Source of the DNA: Hydrogenothermaceae bacterium
GTDB taxonomy: Bacteria; Aquificota; Aquificia; Aquificales; Hydrogenothermaceae
NCBI GenBank assembly: GCA_015490675.1
Contig: WFXI01000320.1
Span: forward strand, 1 to 64,000
Reading direction: 5' to 3'
Length of the DNA stretch: 64,000 bases
The notes beneath the pieces are model-generated. The model worked only from the letters and a program-made list of their open reading frames with translations. It was not told where the DNA came from and ran no database searches. Below are positions 50,897 through 59,733 of this stretch, piece by piece (position 1 is the first letter of the stretch; each line of letters begins with the position of its first letter). A program made the position numbers and the translations under genes.

Positions 50897-51424
50897 TTAA
50901 AATAAAGGTATTACTATTCCTAAAACCTCATCAATCTTAACAAAACCCCAATACCTACTATCAAAACTAAATTTAGTATCCCCCTCAACAAAAACATAAC
51001 CTTCTGGAATCTTACCATCAAAAAGAAAAATTGGAGCTTCATCACCATTTAAAAATCTTTTCCTAGCTTTACCTATAAAAATTCCATCACAATAAAAACT
51101 TCTACTATCCTTATCAACATACAAGTTTTGTCCACCAACACAGATAACTCTCTTTACAAACAACTTTCCTTGAGCAACATCTAACTTTATTCTCGATGGG
51201 TCTTTAGTATAATCATAAAAGAATGAAACATATGTACCCACTTTAATATCTTCCAAAGAAAAATTTTGCTTTACCAAACCAAATTTAAAATTCACACTTT
51301 TAGAAGAAATTAGCAAAGGTTTGTAAAAAAATAAAAAAATAGCATATAAAGACATAAAGACTATAAATACTAAAAGACCATATAAAAATCTTTTTTCCCC
51401 AAAAATATACCTAATTTTTTCCAT
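50897..51424 (-). CDS. Conjugative transfer signal peptidase (S26)
   Basis: A 175-residue membrane-anchored peptidase (helix about 13-34). S26 features: SSKSVNFKFGLV with a likely catalytic Ser42 region, LFVKRVICVGG with the catalytic Lys (VKR), and DSRYWGFV near the end. Related to RP4 TraF and TrhF peptidases found in F-like systems, which process the pilin or other transfer proteins. Its start overlaps the trbI end by 14 bases. Confidence 0.82.
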   Translation of the reverse strand: MEKIRYIFGEKRFLYGLLVFIVFMSLYAIFLFFYKPLLISSKSVNFKFGLVKQNFSLEDIKVGTYVSFFYDYTKDPSRIKLDVAQGKLFVKRVICVGGQNLYVDKDSRSFYCDGIFIGKARKRFLNGDEAPIFLFDGKIPEGYVFVEGDTKFSFDSRYWGFVKIDEVLGIVIPLF

Positions 51425-51806
51425 TACTTCTTAACCCTAAAACTTTTAGAACTTCTGGAGTTAAATCAATCACTAATCCTTCAGGATAAAAAACCACAGC
51501 TGACTTTTCAAAAATAACAATATTTTTCTTTTTTAGATATGCATCTAATGTTTTAAATCTATTACTCATAATAGTTTCATACTTAGAAACATTATTTAAA
51601 TCCCTTGAAGAAGAAACTACATAATCCCTTTTTATTTCATCAACAACTGCCTTAATATCCAAAACATATATAACATCTCTATTTTTAAAAAAATCACTCT
51701 TTTGAGCAACATAATAAATTACAAATATAAAAGAAAAAACACCTAATAAACCAAGCCCATAAGTAACCCAATTTTCATATTTTCTCAAATTTTTAAATAC
51801 ATTCAT
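51411..51806 (-). CDS. trbI: Type-F conjugative protein TrbI
   Basis: A 131-residue protein with one N-terminal membrane helix (about 14-33) and a periplasmic part with VYVLDIKAVVDEI and AVVFYPEGLVIDLTPEVL, corresponding to the TrbI pattern of a DMK-type strand and an AVV...DIT end. TrbI influences pilus retraction in F. Its place directly after traC is the same as in F. Confidence 0.75.
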   Translation of the reverse strand: MNVFKNLRKYENWVTYGLGLLGVFSFIFVIYYVAQKSDFFKNRDVIYVLDIKAVVDEIKRDYVVSSSRDLNNVSKYETIMSNRFKTLDAYLKKKNIVIFEKSAVVFYPEGLVIDLTPEVLKVLGLRSNGKN

Positions 51807-51820
51807 AGTCTACCCCTGAA

Positions 51821-54334
51821 TTAACCATATTCTTCCACACATTCTTTTATAGCTTTAATAACATCTCCTTTGTATTTTTTTAACTTCTCTTTTCTTATAG
51901 CAACCTCTTTTGCTGAAGATGTATAAAGCCAATATATATTCCTATCAACAATTAAACGTCCAACACCATTACCTAGAGGAGTAATAAAATAAATTTCAGA
52001 ATATTTACCTGGAACTGTAGTTACAGTCCTTAAAATATTAAATTCAAATTTTTGAAGATCAACTGATCCCTCCCTTTCAAAAGCATTAATAGACTCTCCT
52101 GTCTGCTTTAAGAAAAACTTATGAGCTGCTTGATTTAAAATATCTGCAAGAGCAGGATTTAGAAAATAATCAGAAATATTTTGAGTTATTGTTCCCATAG
52201 ATGCCCCATGCTTCCTCCAAGTCTTATAAGCAAGTCTTACAAAGTCCACAACTACCTCATTATTTACATATTTCCAAAACTCGTCTATCATAGCAATTTT
52301 CTTTTTTGTTCTATCATCCTTAACAATAACATCATTTGTAATTAAATAAAGGAACATCATAAGCATTATTTGTCTCAAATGTTCTCTTCCTTCTAATCCT
52401 TTTAACTCAAGAACTGTCAACTTATTTGAAATATCAACAGTAGTCCTTCCATTAACATATTGACCAAATACACCATCAGATTTCCAAGCTTCCAAGCCTA
52501 ATCTCAAAGAATTTATAGATTCCTTTAACATAGGACTATCTTCTTCATTTTTAAACTCTGATAAAACATCATATATAGTATCAACACAAGTCTTACTTCC
52601 CTCTCTGCTATAAGCCACTCTTATAGCTCTCATCAATATATTAGATTCATTGTCACTTAAAGCCCCTGTACTTTTAGCCATTCTTCCATAAATCTTAGTT
52701 AAAAACTCAAGTGAACCTTCTATATCAGAAATTATGTCAAAAGGATTTATAGTAATATCTGCATCAGGGGTAAAATCTATATAATTTCCATTGAAAAGTT
52801 GACATATGGTTTCATAACTACCACCAATATCTATTATCCAAATATTAGATACATCTGGAAGAGAATAATATCCAGAAATTATATGATTAGCTAAAAAAGA
52901 CTTTCCTGCCCCTGTTCTAGCAACAATAACAAAATTATATCCATCAGCTGGAGTATCAAAAAGATTATAGGACATTATCTGGCCTCTCCTGGAAATAAAA
53001 TACAATACAGCTGTTCCAGTACCTTTCCAATCTGAAGAATATGGAGTTAAATGAGCTGCATTATAATCAAACATAGTCCTATAACGCTTAAAAATTTTTA
53101 AATCTATATCCTTTTCAGAATTCAAAGGCAAAGCCTGCAAGAATTGCACTAGATTACCTTGACCTGTTTCTCTTTGAAGTTCAAAATTATTCGCACTAGA
53201 ACCTATCGCTTCTAATTTTCTTTCTTGAACTTTTAAATTTTTTCTATCTTTTGTATACAACCACCATACAAGACTAGCACGAACTAACTTTTGTCTTACC
53301 ATCATATCATTTATAAATGCAGCCTCTTCTTGTCTTTTCTTTAATTTTGGAAAAGCAGAAGTCCCAAACTTTTGTTTTAGAATCTTTTCATGTTTCTTAG
53401 ACAGATCCTCATATATGTTATGATGCCCATCAAATCTAACGGAAAAAGATAGAAAAAATGGACATTCTATTTGGTCCAAAGGTTTCAAAACACTACCAAT
53501 AAAATCAAATGTATCTTCAAAAGTAAAATCCTCGGGAAATTCTTTTATTGTATAAGCACTACAATAGTGTCTATCTAAATAAACCAAATCATTTTGAACT
53601 TCTAAAGAACTATCAGACATCATAATTTGCTTACTAAATTTTCTTGTAGGAGAATACTTAGGTACTAATCTCTTATTATGATTAGGATTTAAAAGCATAT
53701 AATATAAAGCCAATAAATCTTGATCATTCATCTTCCTAGGAAAAAACTTCACAGCTTCTATTCGTGAATAAAAATCTTCAAAATGATTTTCATTATCCCT
53801 ATAAAAAGCTATTAACTGACTATCATCTTCTATATCCACATTCATCGGAACTGGAATTCTAAAGGAGATAAAAAACTTAAAGTCTCTAATAGGAACTTTG
53901 GCAGCAGAATTAGGACCCTTTTTTCTATTGGACAATATAAAATTTGCAGAAAATTCAGCCCAAAAGTTACCTTTTTCTCTTAATCTAATCAAAGCATCAG
54001 AAAAAGGTTCTAAAAAGTCACTTGCCCAAATAAAAAAGTTAATCTCTGAACCTAAAGGATAATTAACCCCAAAAAAAGAGGTTAACTGAGAATGCATATC
54101 TCCAGAAGGGTTTGTATGTTGGAAACATTCATAAATAACCCCTATATAACCATTTTTCATAACAAAAATTCCAACATCTTCAATATATCTATCAATATTT
54201 ATATAATCAGATAAAGAAACCCTATCAAAACCCTGTGTAAATATATTCACATCCAAAGGAGCTAAACTCCCTAAAGAACCCTTATATAAAACCAAATCAC
54301 CTATACTTCTAGTTATCTTAGAAACTAACCCCAA
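51821..54334 (-). CDS. traC: Type IV secretion ATPase TraC (VirB4 family)
   Basis: An 837-residue ATPase. N-terminal TraC_F domain (residues 1-440), Walker A VIVARTGAGKSFLANH at about 463-475, Walker B KKIAMIDEFWKYV at about 660-672, and a GASMGTITQNISDYF segment with the conserved Q. It powers pilus assembly and substrate transfer at the inner membrane. The start is 2 bases after the stop of the 341-residue TraC-N-like protein. Confidence 0.93.
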   Translation of the reverse strand: MGLVSKITRSIGDLVLYKGSLGSLAPLDVNIFTQGFDRVSLSDYINIDRYIEDVGIFVMKNGYIGVIYECFQHTNPSGDMHSQLTSFFGVNYPLGSEINFFIWASDFLEPFSDALIRLREKGNFWAEFSANFILSNRKKGPNSAAKVPIRDFKFFISFRIPVPMNVDIEDDSQLIAFYRDNENHFEDFYSRIEAVKFFPRKMNDQDLLALYYMLLNPNHNKRLVPKYSPTRKFSKQIMMSDSSLEVQNDLVYLDRHYCSAYTIKEFPEDFTFEDTFDFIGSVLKPLDQIECPFFLSFSVRFDGHHNIYEDLSKKHEKILKQKFGTSAFPKLKKRQEEAAFINDMMVRQKLVRASLVWWLYTKDRKNLKVQERKLEAIGSSANNFELQRETGQGNLVQFLQALPLNSEKDIDLKIFKRYRTMFDYNAAHLTPYSSDWKGTGTAVLYFISRRGQIMSYNLFDTPADGYNFVIVARTGAGKSFLANHIISGYYSLPDVSNIWIIDIGGSYETICQLFNGNYIDFTPDADITINPFDIISDIEGSLEFLTKIYGRMAKSTGALSDNESNILMRAIRVAYSREGSKTCVDTIYDVLSEFKNEEDSPMLKESINSLRLGLEAWKSDGVFGQYVNGRTTVDISNKLTVLELKGLEGREHLRQIMLMMFLYLITNDVIVKDDRTKKKIAMIDEFWKYVNNEVVVDFVRLAYKTWRKHGASMGTITQNISDYFLNPALADILNQAAHKFFLKQTGESINAFEREGSVDLQKFEFNILRTVTTVPGKYSEIYFITPLGNGVGRLIVDRNIYWLYTSSAKEVAIRKEKLKKYKGDVIKAIKECVEEYG

Positions 54335-54336
54335 AA

Positions 54337-55362
54337 CTAAACCTCCCAGTGAACTTCGAAATCTCTATATGTATCTTTCAAATTCACATCAAAAGGTAAA
54401 TTAAATGGTAAACATGAAACCCCATAGAAAAAAGACAAATTCTTCTGCTCCCTTTGAAAATTAACTTTATACTTATTAGATCTACTAACCAATTCCAAAG
54501 AAACAAATCCTTCCAAATCTGAAAAATCAACACACTCACAAAGTTCATTTTTCTTAAAAAGCCTACTATTGCTAAATGACCTTAATCCATCAACAAATTT
54601 CAACAATAAAAAAGAAACCATTCTCACCTTAAATTTATCCTCATATTTAAGCAAAAAAGTATTAGTCGAAATAAGCTTACAATTTAAAGGACTTTTGAAA
54701 TCTCGGACATCAAAAGGTTTACACATTAAAGTATTTTTCAAGGAATCTTCATATGTTGATTTAATAGAATAAACAAAAAATAAATCCTTATCAGAATAAA
54801 AAAGCTCATCCCTTAATACTATCTTAGGAGAATAAAAACAAGTAGAAATAGGATTATTTCCATCATATTGGTCAGATAATACATACCATGATATATTATC
54901 TACATACTTAAGTAAATAATCTGTAGAAACCTTAGTATAAAAAATACCAAATTCATTAAATTTATCTTCTAATATATCTCTAGCCTTGAGAAATTTATTA
55001 AAATTAGATTCTATGTCTAAAGGTTCAATAGACATTTTCTTAACTACCCAAAAAAGAATCTTCTCATCTAAACTTTCTATCTCAGTAGTAAAACTAAAAC
55101 CTATATAATCAAAAACCCCTAAAAATTTACATCCTGACAAAAATTCCACAAATTCTTCCCAATCATCTTGAGAAATTTTGTACAATAAGGAATAAGAACC
55201 ATCTTTAGATATATAAACATTTTCTTCTTCATTAATTAAATAAAATAAATAAGAAGACACAAAATCTTTTGGCAATTTATATACATATGGTAGTATTAAT
55301 GGATTAAATAAATCATAAATAAAATCCTTAATTTTTTCTTTACCTTTTTCTAAAACACTCAT
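54337..55362 (-). CDS. Unknown protein, possibly a TraC N-domain paralogue
   Basis: A 341-residue protein without membrane helices or Walker motifs. Residues 48-110 (NVYISKDGSYSLLYKISQDDWEEFVEFL, split here by description) resemble the start of TraC/VirB4 N-terminal domains, where a recent self-display strand precedes a long amphipathic region. It lies between traV and traC, coupled to traC by a 2-base gap. It may be a degenerate duplicate of the TraC N-terminal domain acting as an assembly partner; the similarity is only by eye. Confidence 0.5.
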   Translation of the reverse strand: MSVLEKGKEKIKDFIYDLFNPLILPYVYKLPKDFVSSYLFYLINEEENVYISKDGSYSLLYKISQDDWEEFVEFLSGCKFLGVFDYIGFSFTTEIESLDEKILFWVVKKMSIEPLDIESNFNKFLKARDILEDKFNEFGIFYTKVSTDYLLKYVDNISWYVLSDQYDGNNPISTCFYSPKIVLRDELFYSDKDLFFVYSIKSTYEDSLKNTLMCKPFDVRDFKSPLNCKLISTNTFLLKYEDKFKVRMVSFLLLKFVDGLRSFSNSRLFKKNELCECVDFSDLEGFVSLELVSRSNKYKVNFQREQKNLSFFYGVSCLPFNLPFDVNLKDTYRDFEVHWEV

Positions 55363-55366
55363 GTTC

Positions 55367-55873
55367 CTATCTCTCTAAAATAGTAAAACCTTTACCATAT
55401 TCACCACTAGAAGGAGAATTAAAATCTCCTACAACCCATCTAGATTTTCTTATTTCTGTATAAATATAATTAGGTCCATGAAAGTTCCCATTATTATCTA
55501 TATAAGGATAAATTAATATTCTTATAACCTTAGCAGGTACAATAACAGGCGTAGGAGGAAGTGAAACCATTGATGTTTCCAATTCCCTTTTATCTAAATG
55601 TTTCTTTAAATCCCTTTCAAGTTTATCAGCATCTACTTTAACCAAAACTTCCGAACTTTTTGAACCCAAAGCCCTATCATACTTTTCTATTTTCTTCTTA
55701 TTAACAACTTTTTCCTTTTCGCTATTTTTTACATAATCTTTTATATATTCAATATTTTTCTTATATTCTTTTTTCTCTAAAGATGATGTTGTTTTACTAT
55801 CCTTAGCACAAGAAGAAACCATAATTCCTAAAAAAACAAAAACCCCTAACATTAAAAATATTCTCAAAACCAT
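55367..55873 (-). CDS. traV: Lipoprotein with TraV C-terminal motif
   Basis: A 168-residue lipoprotein: signal with lipobox VSSC near residue 22, a charged coiled-coil region (35-95), then PTPVIVPAKVIRILIYPYID followed by GNFHGPNYIYTEIRKSRW. That matches the C-terminal pattern of TraV (proline stretch, RIWIAPW-D, Y..v...RW) that contacts TraK and TraB. The Cys-containing TraV N-terminal part is absent here and present in the next gene upstream, so TraV appears divided between two lipoproteins. Confidence 0.65.
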   Translation of the reverse strand: MVLRIFLMLGVFVFLGIMVSSCAKDSKTTSSLEKKEYKKNIEYIKDYVKNSEKEKVVNKKKIEKYDRALGSKSSEVLVKVDADKLERDLKKHLDKRELETSMVSLPPTPVIVPAKVIRILIYPYIDNNGNFHGPNYIYTEIRKSRWVVGDFNSPSSGEYGKGFTILER

Positions 55874-55876
55874 TAA

Positions 55877-56182
55877 CTAATTCCTCCCAAAATACTTCTC
55901 CGAATATCTATCCTGAAAATCTTTAGATTCCTCTCTATCTTCAACTTTCTTTTTATAACTTTCTACATCACAATTATCACAAGGGACTCCCGGCTCAAGT
56001 TTTACGGGAGTCTTATATTCAACTTCCAAATTCAAAGTATGATGATAAACATCTGAAATAGAACCACAATATCCACCTTCTTTACCTATCTTACATAAGG
56101 GTTCCTCTTCATAAGGTAATAAAAAAGCACAACTAGAAACTATCAACGACGAAAAAATAACAAAAGAAAATCTAACTATCAT
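55877..56182 (-). CDS. Lipoprotein with TraV N-terminal motif
   Basis: A 101-residue lipoprotein: lipobox VSSC at about residues 14-17, then PLCKIGKEGGYCGSISDVYHH, which matches the TraV N-terminal pattern (C...G..C.s..evY), and a CDNC pair. The C terminus is charged. It is adjacent to the lipoprotein carrying the TraV C-terminal motif (3-base gap), suggesting two-chain TraV. The start shares base 56182 with the traB stop. Confidence 0.65.
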   Translation of the reverse strand: MIVRFSFVIFSSLIVSSCAFLLPYEEEPLCKIGKEGGYCGSISDVYHHTLNLEVEYKTPVKLEPGVPCDNCDVESYKKKVEDREESKDFQDRYSEKYFGRN

Positions 56183-57819
56183 TATCTAATCTCCTCTTTT
56201 ATCTTAAAAACCTTATCTTCTGGAGAAAATGTATCACTTAAAACTCCACTCCTCTGTATAAAACCCCCATTATCCTTTAAATCTGTACTCATATCTATTG
56301 TTAAATTCTGTAAAAGAACTACATCCCCTTGACGTCCTGCATTAACCTCAATAACAGGGAATATCTGATCTGCTAACCTTAAATAATATTCAGCTAAACT
56401 TTTAGCAGCTCCTGCAAATCCACTATACAATGCAGCTTTTGTAGCATCTTCAGGATTTATCGTAGTTACCGTACCTAACCCTGAGGTAGCTATAGTTTGA
56501 GATTGTAAAGTTAAAATATTACCTGCACTCTCAACAAACTTAGCTAATAGTACCCTACCCAGTTGTGCCCCTGCTTTAGAGACAACCCTTCCTATAAGAC
56601 CATATTTTCCATCTTCACCTGCAATAAAAGCGGTTATACTCTTTTCTATAACCTTACCTGTCCTAGTTACACATGAAATTTTCGTAAATCTCATAATAAC
56701 TCTCTCACTAGAAAGTTCCCCTGTAGCTGCTCCTACAACAAAGCAACCTTTCATATCAGCGAAAAACCTATTTGGTAATACTGAATCAGTCAAAACCCTA
56801 GCTATTACAGGATAAGGACTAGCTTTACCTCCCATTCCTGTAGGTGCATCTACTCCGTTCAGCAAAACAACCTTAAAAAAAGACCCCGCAGGAATAGTAA
56901 ACTTCATAGATTTTTTCTCATCTCTATTCATAACAACATTACTATCTTTATTAGAATCCTTTTTATCCTCTAGAGAAACACTTTTAGAAGTTTCTTCCAA
57001 TAGATCTTCGGAGGAATTTTTCATATTACTATTACTATCCTTACCAACAATAGTATTTGTTGTATAAACAGTATTCATTAATTTTCCTGAACGAGAAAAA
57101 GATCCTGATTGAAAAGGAGAATCCACTAAAATAATCTTATATTTGTCTTGCTTTTGTTTACTATCATTACCTCCCAAATTAAAGGACCCCGAAAATCCTT
57201 GGGGTGATGATCCAGAAAAAGTCTGCGAAACATCTCCTGGAGGAGGCAAAGGAGGTAACTGAGTCGAATTTACCTTAACATTAACATCACTAACATTAGT
57301 AGAATTATCATTACGACTAGATGATGGTATTGAAGAAGTATTAACATTATTTTGTGTATTAAACTCTTTTCTAGTACCATTAGCATTTAAAAGGCTTTTC
57401 CGTTGATTTTTTAATTCTTCTACTTCTCTCTTTAAAGAATAAATTGCAGTATTTTCCTCCACAGTCTCATCTTCTTGAGGCATTTCCATCTTTATTTCTT
57501 TATTTATCTCTGCCCTTTCAGGAGGCTTACGAGAAAAAGAAGCAATATAAACTAAAAAAGAAAATAAAATTAATGCTATACCGCTAATTAAAATTATTTT
57601 CTTATTTCTATCTCTTATATCAGAATTCTTTGGGCTTATATGATCAGAAGTAGGTTTATCATCAAATGAAAAATCTATATTACCGTCGTTACCATCATTA
57701 TTATGATATTCTTTCGGAGTACCTTCATCATTATAATTTGACTCATTATTATCTAATTTTTTATTACTGCCATTTTCATCACTAGCATCATCCATTCCAG
57801 GAATATCCTTCCAAGACAT
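56182..57819 (-). CDS. traB: Conjugative transfer protein TraB
   Basis: A 545-residue VirB10-like protein. Disordered Asn/Asp-rich cytoplasmic tail (1-70), one membrane helix (about 73-95), coiled coil (about 110-140), Pro-rich linker (LPPLPPPGDV), then the TrbI/VirB10-like beta domain (about 295-460: FTIPAGSFFKVVLLNGVDAP, VIARVLTDSVLPN, CFVVGAATGELSSER). It spans the envelope, linking the inner-membrane ATPase to the TraK/TraV outer ring. Confidence 0.9.
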   Translation of the reverse strand: MSWKDIPGMDDASDENGSNKKLDNNESNYNDEGTPKEYHNNDGNDGNIDFSFDDKPTSDHISPKNSDIRDRNKKIILISGIALILFSFLVYIASFSRKPPERAEINKEIKMEMPQEDETVEENTAIYSLKREVEELKNQRKSLLNANGTRKEFNTQNNVNTSSIPSSSRNDNSTNVSDVNVKVNSTQLPPLPPPGDVSQTFSGSSPQGFSGSFNLGGNDSKQKQDKYKIILVDSPFQSGSFSRSGKLMNTVYTTNTIVGKDSNSNMKNSSEDLLEETSKSVSLEDKKDSNKDSNVVMNRDEKKSMKFTIPAGSFFKVVLLNGVDAPTGMGGKASPYPVIARVLTDSVLPNRFFADMKGCFVVGAATGELSSERVIMRFTKISCVTRTGKVIEKSITAFIAGEDGKYGLIGRVVSKAGAQLGRVLLAKFVESAGNILTLQSQTIATSGLGTVTTINPEDATKAALYSGFAGAAKSLAEYYLRLADQIFPVIEVNAGRQGDVVLLQNLTIDMSTDLKDNGGFIQRSGVLSDTFSPEDKVFKIKEEIR

Positions 57820-58802
57820 TATTTAACCTCCTTGGTATCACTCAATTTAAAAACAATAATTGGATTTTTTGCAGCTTCTACTATAACTATACTTGTAGCT
57901 TCACCCTTTCTTAAAGTTAAATCAGAAATCGATATAGCCAAAGGTTTCCTTGATAAATAAGCAAAATCTATCTCTCTAAGAGGTTTACTTATATCTTGAG
58001 AAGCTATAAAACTGTAAAGATACGCTCTATATGTAGGACCTTCAAAAATCTTACTTAAAACTAAGGAACCTTGCTTAAACTTATCCACAAATTCCAAATT
58101 CTTATATTCAGAGTATCCTGGTACAAATCCCTTTTTCATAATGCTTTTAACTATAACTAACAATGTTTCTTCATAAGAATTCATACTCTTTTCAAAATCT
58201 AAAGCTTTTTTTCTATCTCCCTTTTGCAATAAAGAAATCTTCTTAATAGGCTTATTTGATACATGCTTATTCACAGAATTCAAAGTACTAATATTAGAAT
58301 TATTAGAATTGTTTTTATCTTGTCTAGGAATAGCGCTCCTTATATAAATTGTCCTTGCAGGAATATTCATAGGCTTTAATATAAACGTATAAAGATTATT
58401 TCCACATTTTAAATATAACTCTTTTGGAGAATCATTATAAATAAACCTTTCCTCAGCAGTAGACTCATTAACTAAAATTTTAGGCTTTATCTTTAAAAAC
58501 ATATTTCTTTTTATTTCATTTTCTTTTGTTTCTGAAAAAGATATTGCTAAATACTTCTCAGCACTAGTTTGATAATATGTAATACCATCTGGACAATAAA
58601 TTCGATTTATATCTGTCTTCGATATATTTATAATCTTATAATCATCTTCTGGGAAAACCTCATGATATTTTTGGGATACTATTTCCTTTATCTTCTGTTC
58701 AACAACTTCCTTAGAATTCTCTTCTGCAAAAGAAAGTCCCAATACAAGTAATAAACCAAAAAGATAACAAAAACTAGAAAAGTTAAATTTTATCAAGCTC
58801 AT
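57819..58802 (-). CDS. traK: Conjugative transfer protein TraK
   Basis: A 327-residue secreted secretin-like protein: signal peptide (about 1-26, LLLVLGLSFAEE), beta-rich body with the LKCGNNLYTFILKPMNIPARTI stretch typical of TraK/VirB9 (NLYTF..KP..IPA), and a C-terminal beta domain. Forms the outer-membrane ring with TraV and TraB. A basic insertion (about 170-205) is not usual. Its start overlaps traE by 20 bases. Confidence 0.85.
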   Translation of the reverse strand: MSLIKFNFSSFCYLFGLLLVLGLSFAEENSKEVVEQKIKEIVSQKYHEVFPEDDYKIINISKTDINRIYCPDGITYYQTSAEKYLAISFSETKENEIKRNMFLKIKPKILVNESTAEERFIYNDSPKELYLKCGNNLYTFILKPMNIPARTIYIRSAIPRQDKNNSNNSNISTLNSVNKHVSNKPIKKISLLQKGDRKKALDFEKSMNSYEETLLVIVKSIMKKGFVPGYSEYKNLEFVDKFKQGSLVLSKIFEGPTYRAYLYSFIASQDISKPLREIDFAYLSRKPLAISISDLTLRKGEATSIVIVEAAKNPIIVFKLSDTKEVK

Positions 58803-59340
58803 AACCTAATACCTCAAAATTTCCTAAATCTCCAACCCTATAGTAAATTGTGTATCTAACAGGTAGAGTATCTATAAGCTTTCCTGACAAATATCTTCTA
58901 ATAGTCCCTTCAACTACTATCTTATCTGTATAAACTTTGATATTTCCATTAGTACCAAATTCTTGAGAAACTTCATACTTCTTCTCATTCTTTTCAATCT
59001 TTCTAAGCTTTTCTTCAACCAGATGATAATGGGATGAAGGAACTAAAGAAAGAAAATATTTAAATTGAGTTCCTATATTAGAGGGAGTATAACTCGACAA
59101 TAAAGAAACTGCATAAAAACCCATAGACCTTAGATAAGCAACAGAAGGTTTAGAACCTAGAAATTCCAATTTATCTGTTACCTTGGGAGGTACTAAAACT
59201 ACTAATTTATTATTAGATGACCTTACTAAATTAATAGCTAAAAAAATGTTCACTAAAGAAAGAACAATAACTAAAAATAACAAAATAAAATTTTGACGAA
59301 GAATATTAAACCACTCTTCCTTATACCTTTTTATCCTCAT
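58783..59340 (-). CDS. traE: Conjugative transfer protein TraE
   Basis: A 185-residue VirB8-like protein: one membrane helix (about 16-37), then a periplasmic NTF2-like domain with VTDKLEF, YLRSMGFYAVSLLSSYTPSN and GTIRRYLSGKLID. TraE helps assemble the inner-membrane complex. Location between traL and traK is the standard F order. Confidence 0.88.
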   Translation of the reverse strand: MRIKRYKEEWFNILRQNFILLFLVIVLSLVNIFLAINLVRSSNNKLVVLVPPKVTDKLEFLGSKPSVAYLRSMGFYAVSLLSSYTPSNIGTQFKYFLSLVPSSHYHLVEEKLRKIEKNEKKYEVSQEFGTNGNIKVYTDKIVVEGTIRRYLSGKLIDTLPVRYTIYYRVGDLGNFEVLGYELDKI

Positions 59341-59348
59341 AATTAAAA

Positions 59349-59630
59349 CTACTCCATAAAAGTTCTAACATAACCAGGAACAGAAGTTTTTTCCTTTATA
59401 AGCCCCATAGAATAGAGAAAAATGAAAATAAAATTATTAGGAAATCTTTGTTTACCTTTCATATATAACTTCATCGAAAAAAAACTAAATAGCATTATAA
59501 GAGGATTTTTCAACGCTAAACCAATAACAATAAAAAAAGCTGGGAAAATAAGTTCATCTAACTCCCAGTCAAAGAATTGAACAAGCTTATCTGCTCCCTG
59601 AGGAAATCTAGAATATAGTTTCACAATCAT
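59349..59630 (-). CDS. traL: Conjugative transfer protein TraL
   Basis: About 93 residues with two membrane helices (about 30-60). The RFPQGADKLVQFFDWELDE pattern and the KLYMKGKQRFPN end are typical of TraL/VirB3-type proteins. ATG at 59630 is preferred over a TTG two codons upstream. First gene of the L-E-K-B series, with a TATGATATGAT box about 40 bases upstream and no good ribosome site. Confidence 0.85.
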   Translation of the reverse strand: MIVKLYSRFPQGADKLVQFFDWELDELIFPAFFIVIGLALKNPLIMLFSFFSMKLYMKGKQRFPNNFIFIFLYSMGLIKEKTSVPGYVRTFME

Positions 59631-59670
59631 CCCCAAAAAAAAATTTTTAGCATAATATATAGCATTACTT

Positions 59671-59700
59671 CATATCATATCATATTTTTTTTAAAAATCA
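59671..59700 (-). promoter_or_regulatory. TATGATATGAT promoter-like box before traL
   Basis: On the minus strand: a TTTTTAAAAAAAA tract then TATGATATGATATG, about 40 bases before traL. Probable start of the main transfer transcript. Confidence 0.55.
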
Positions 59701-59733
59701 AATAAAATTTAAAATATTAAAACAAATATCCTA

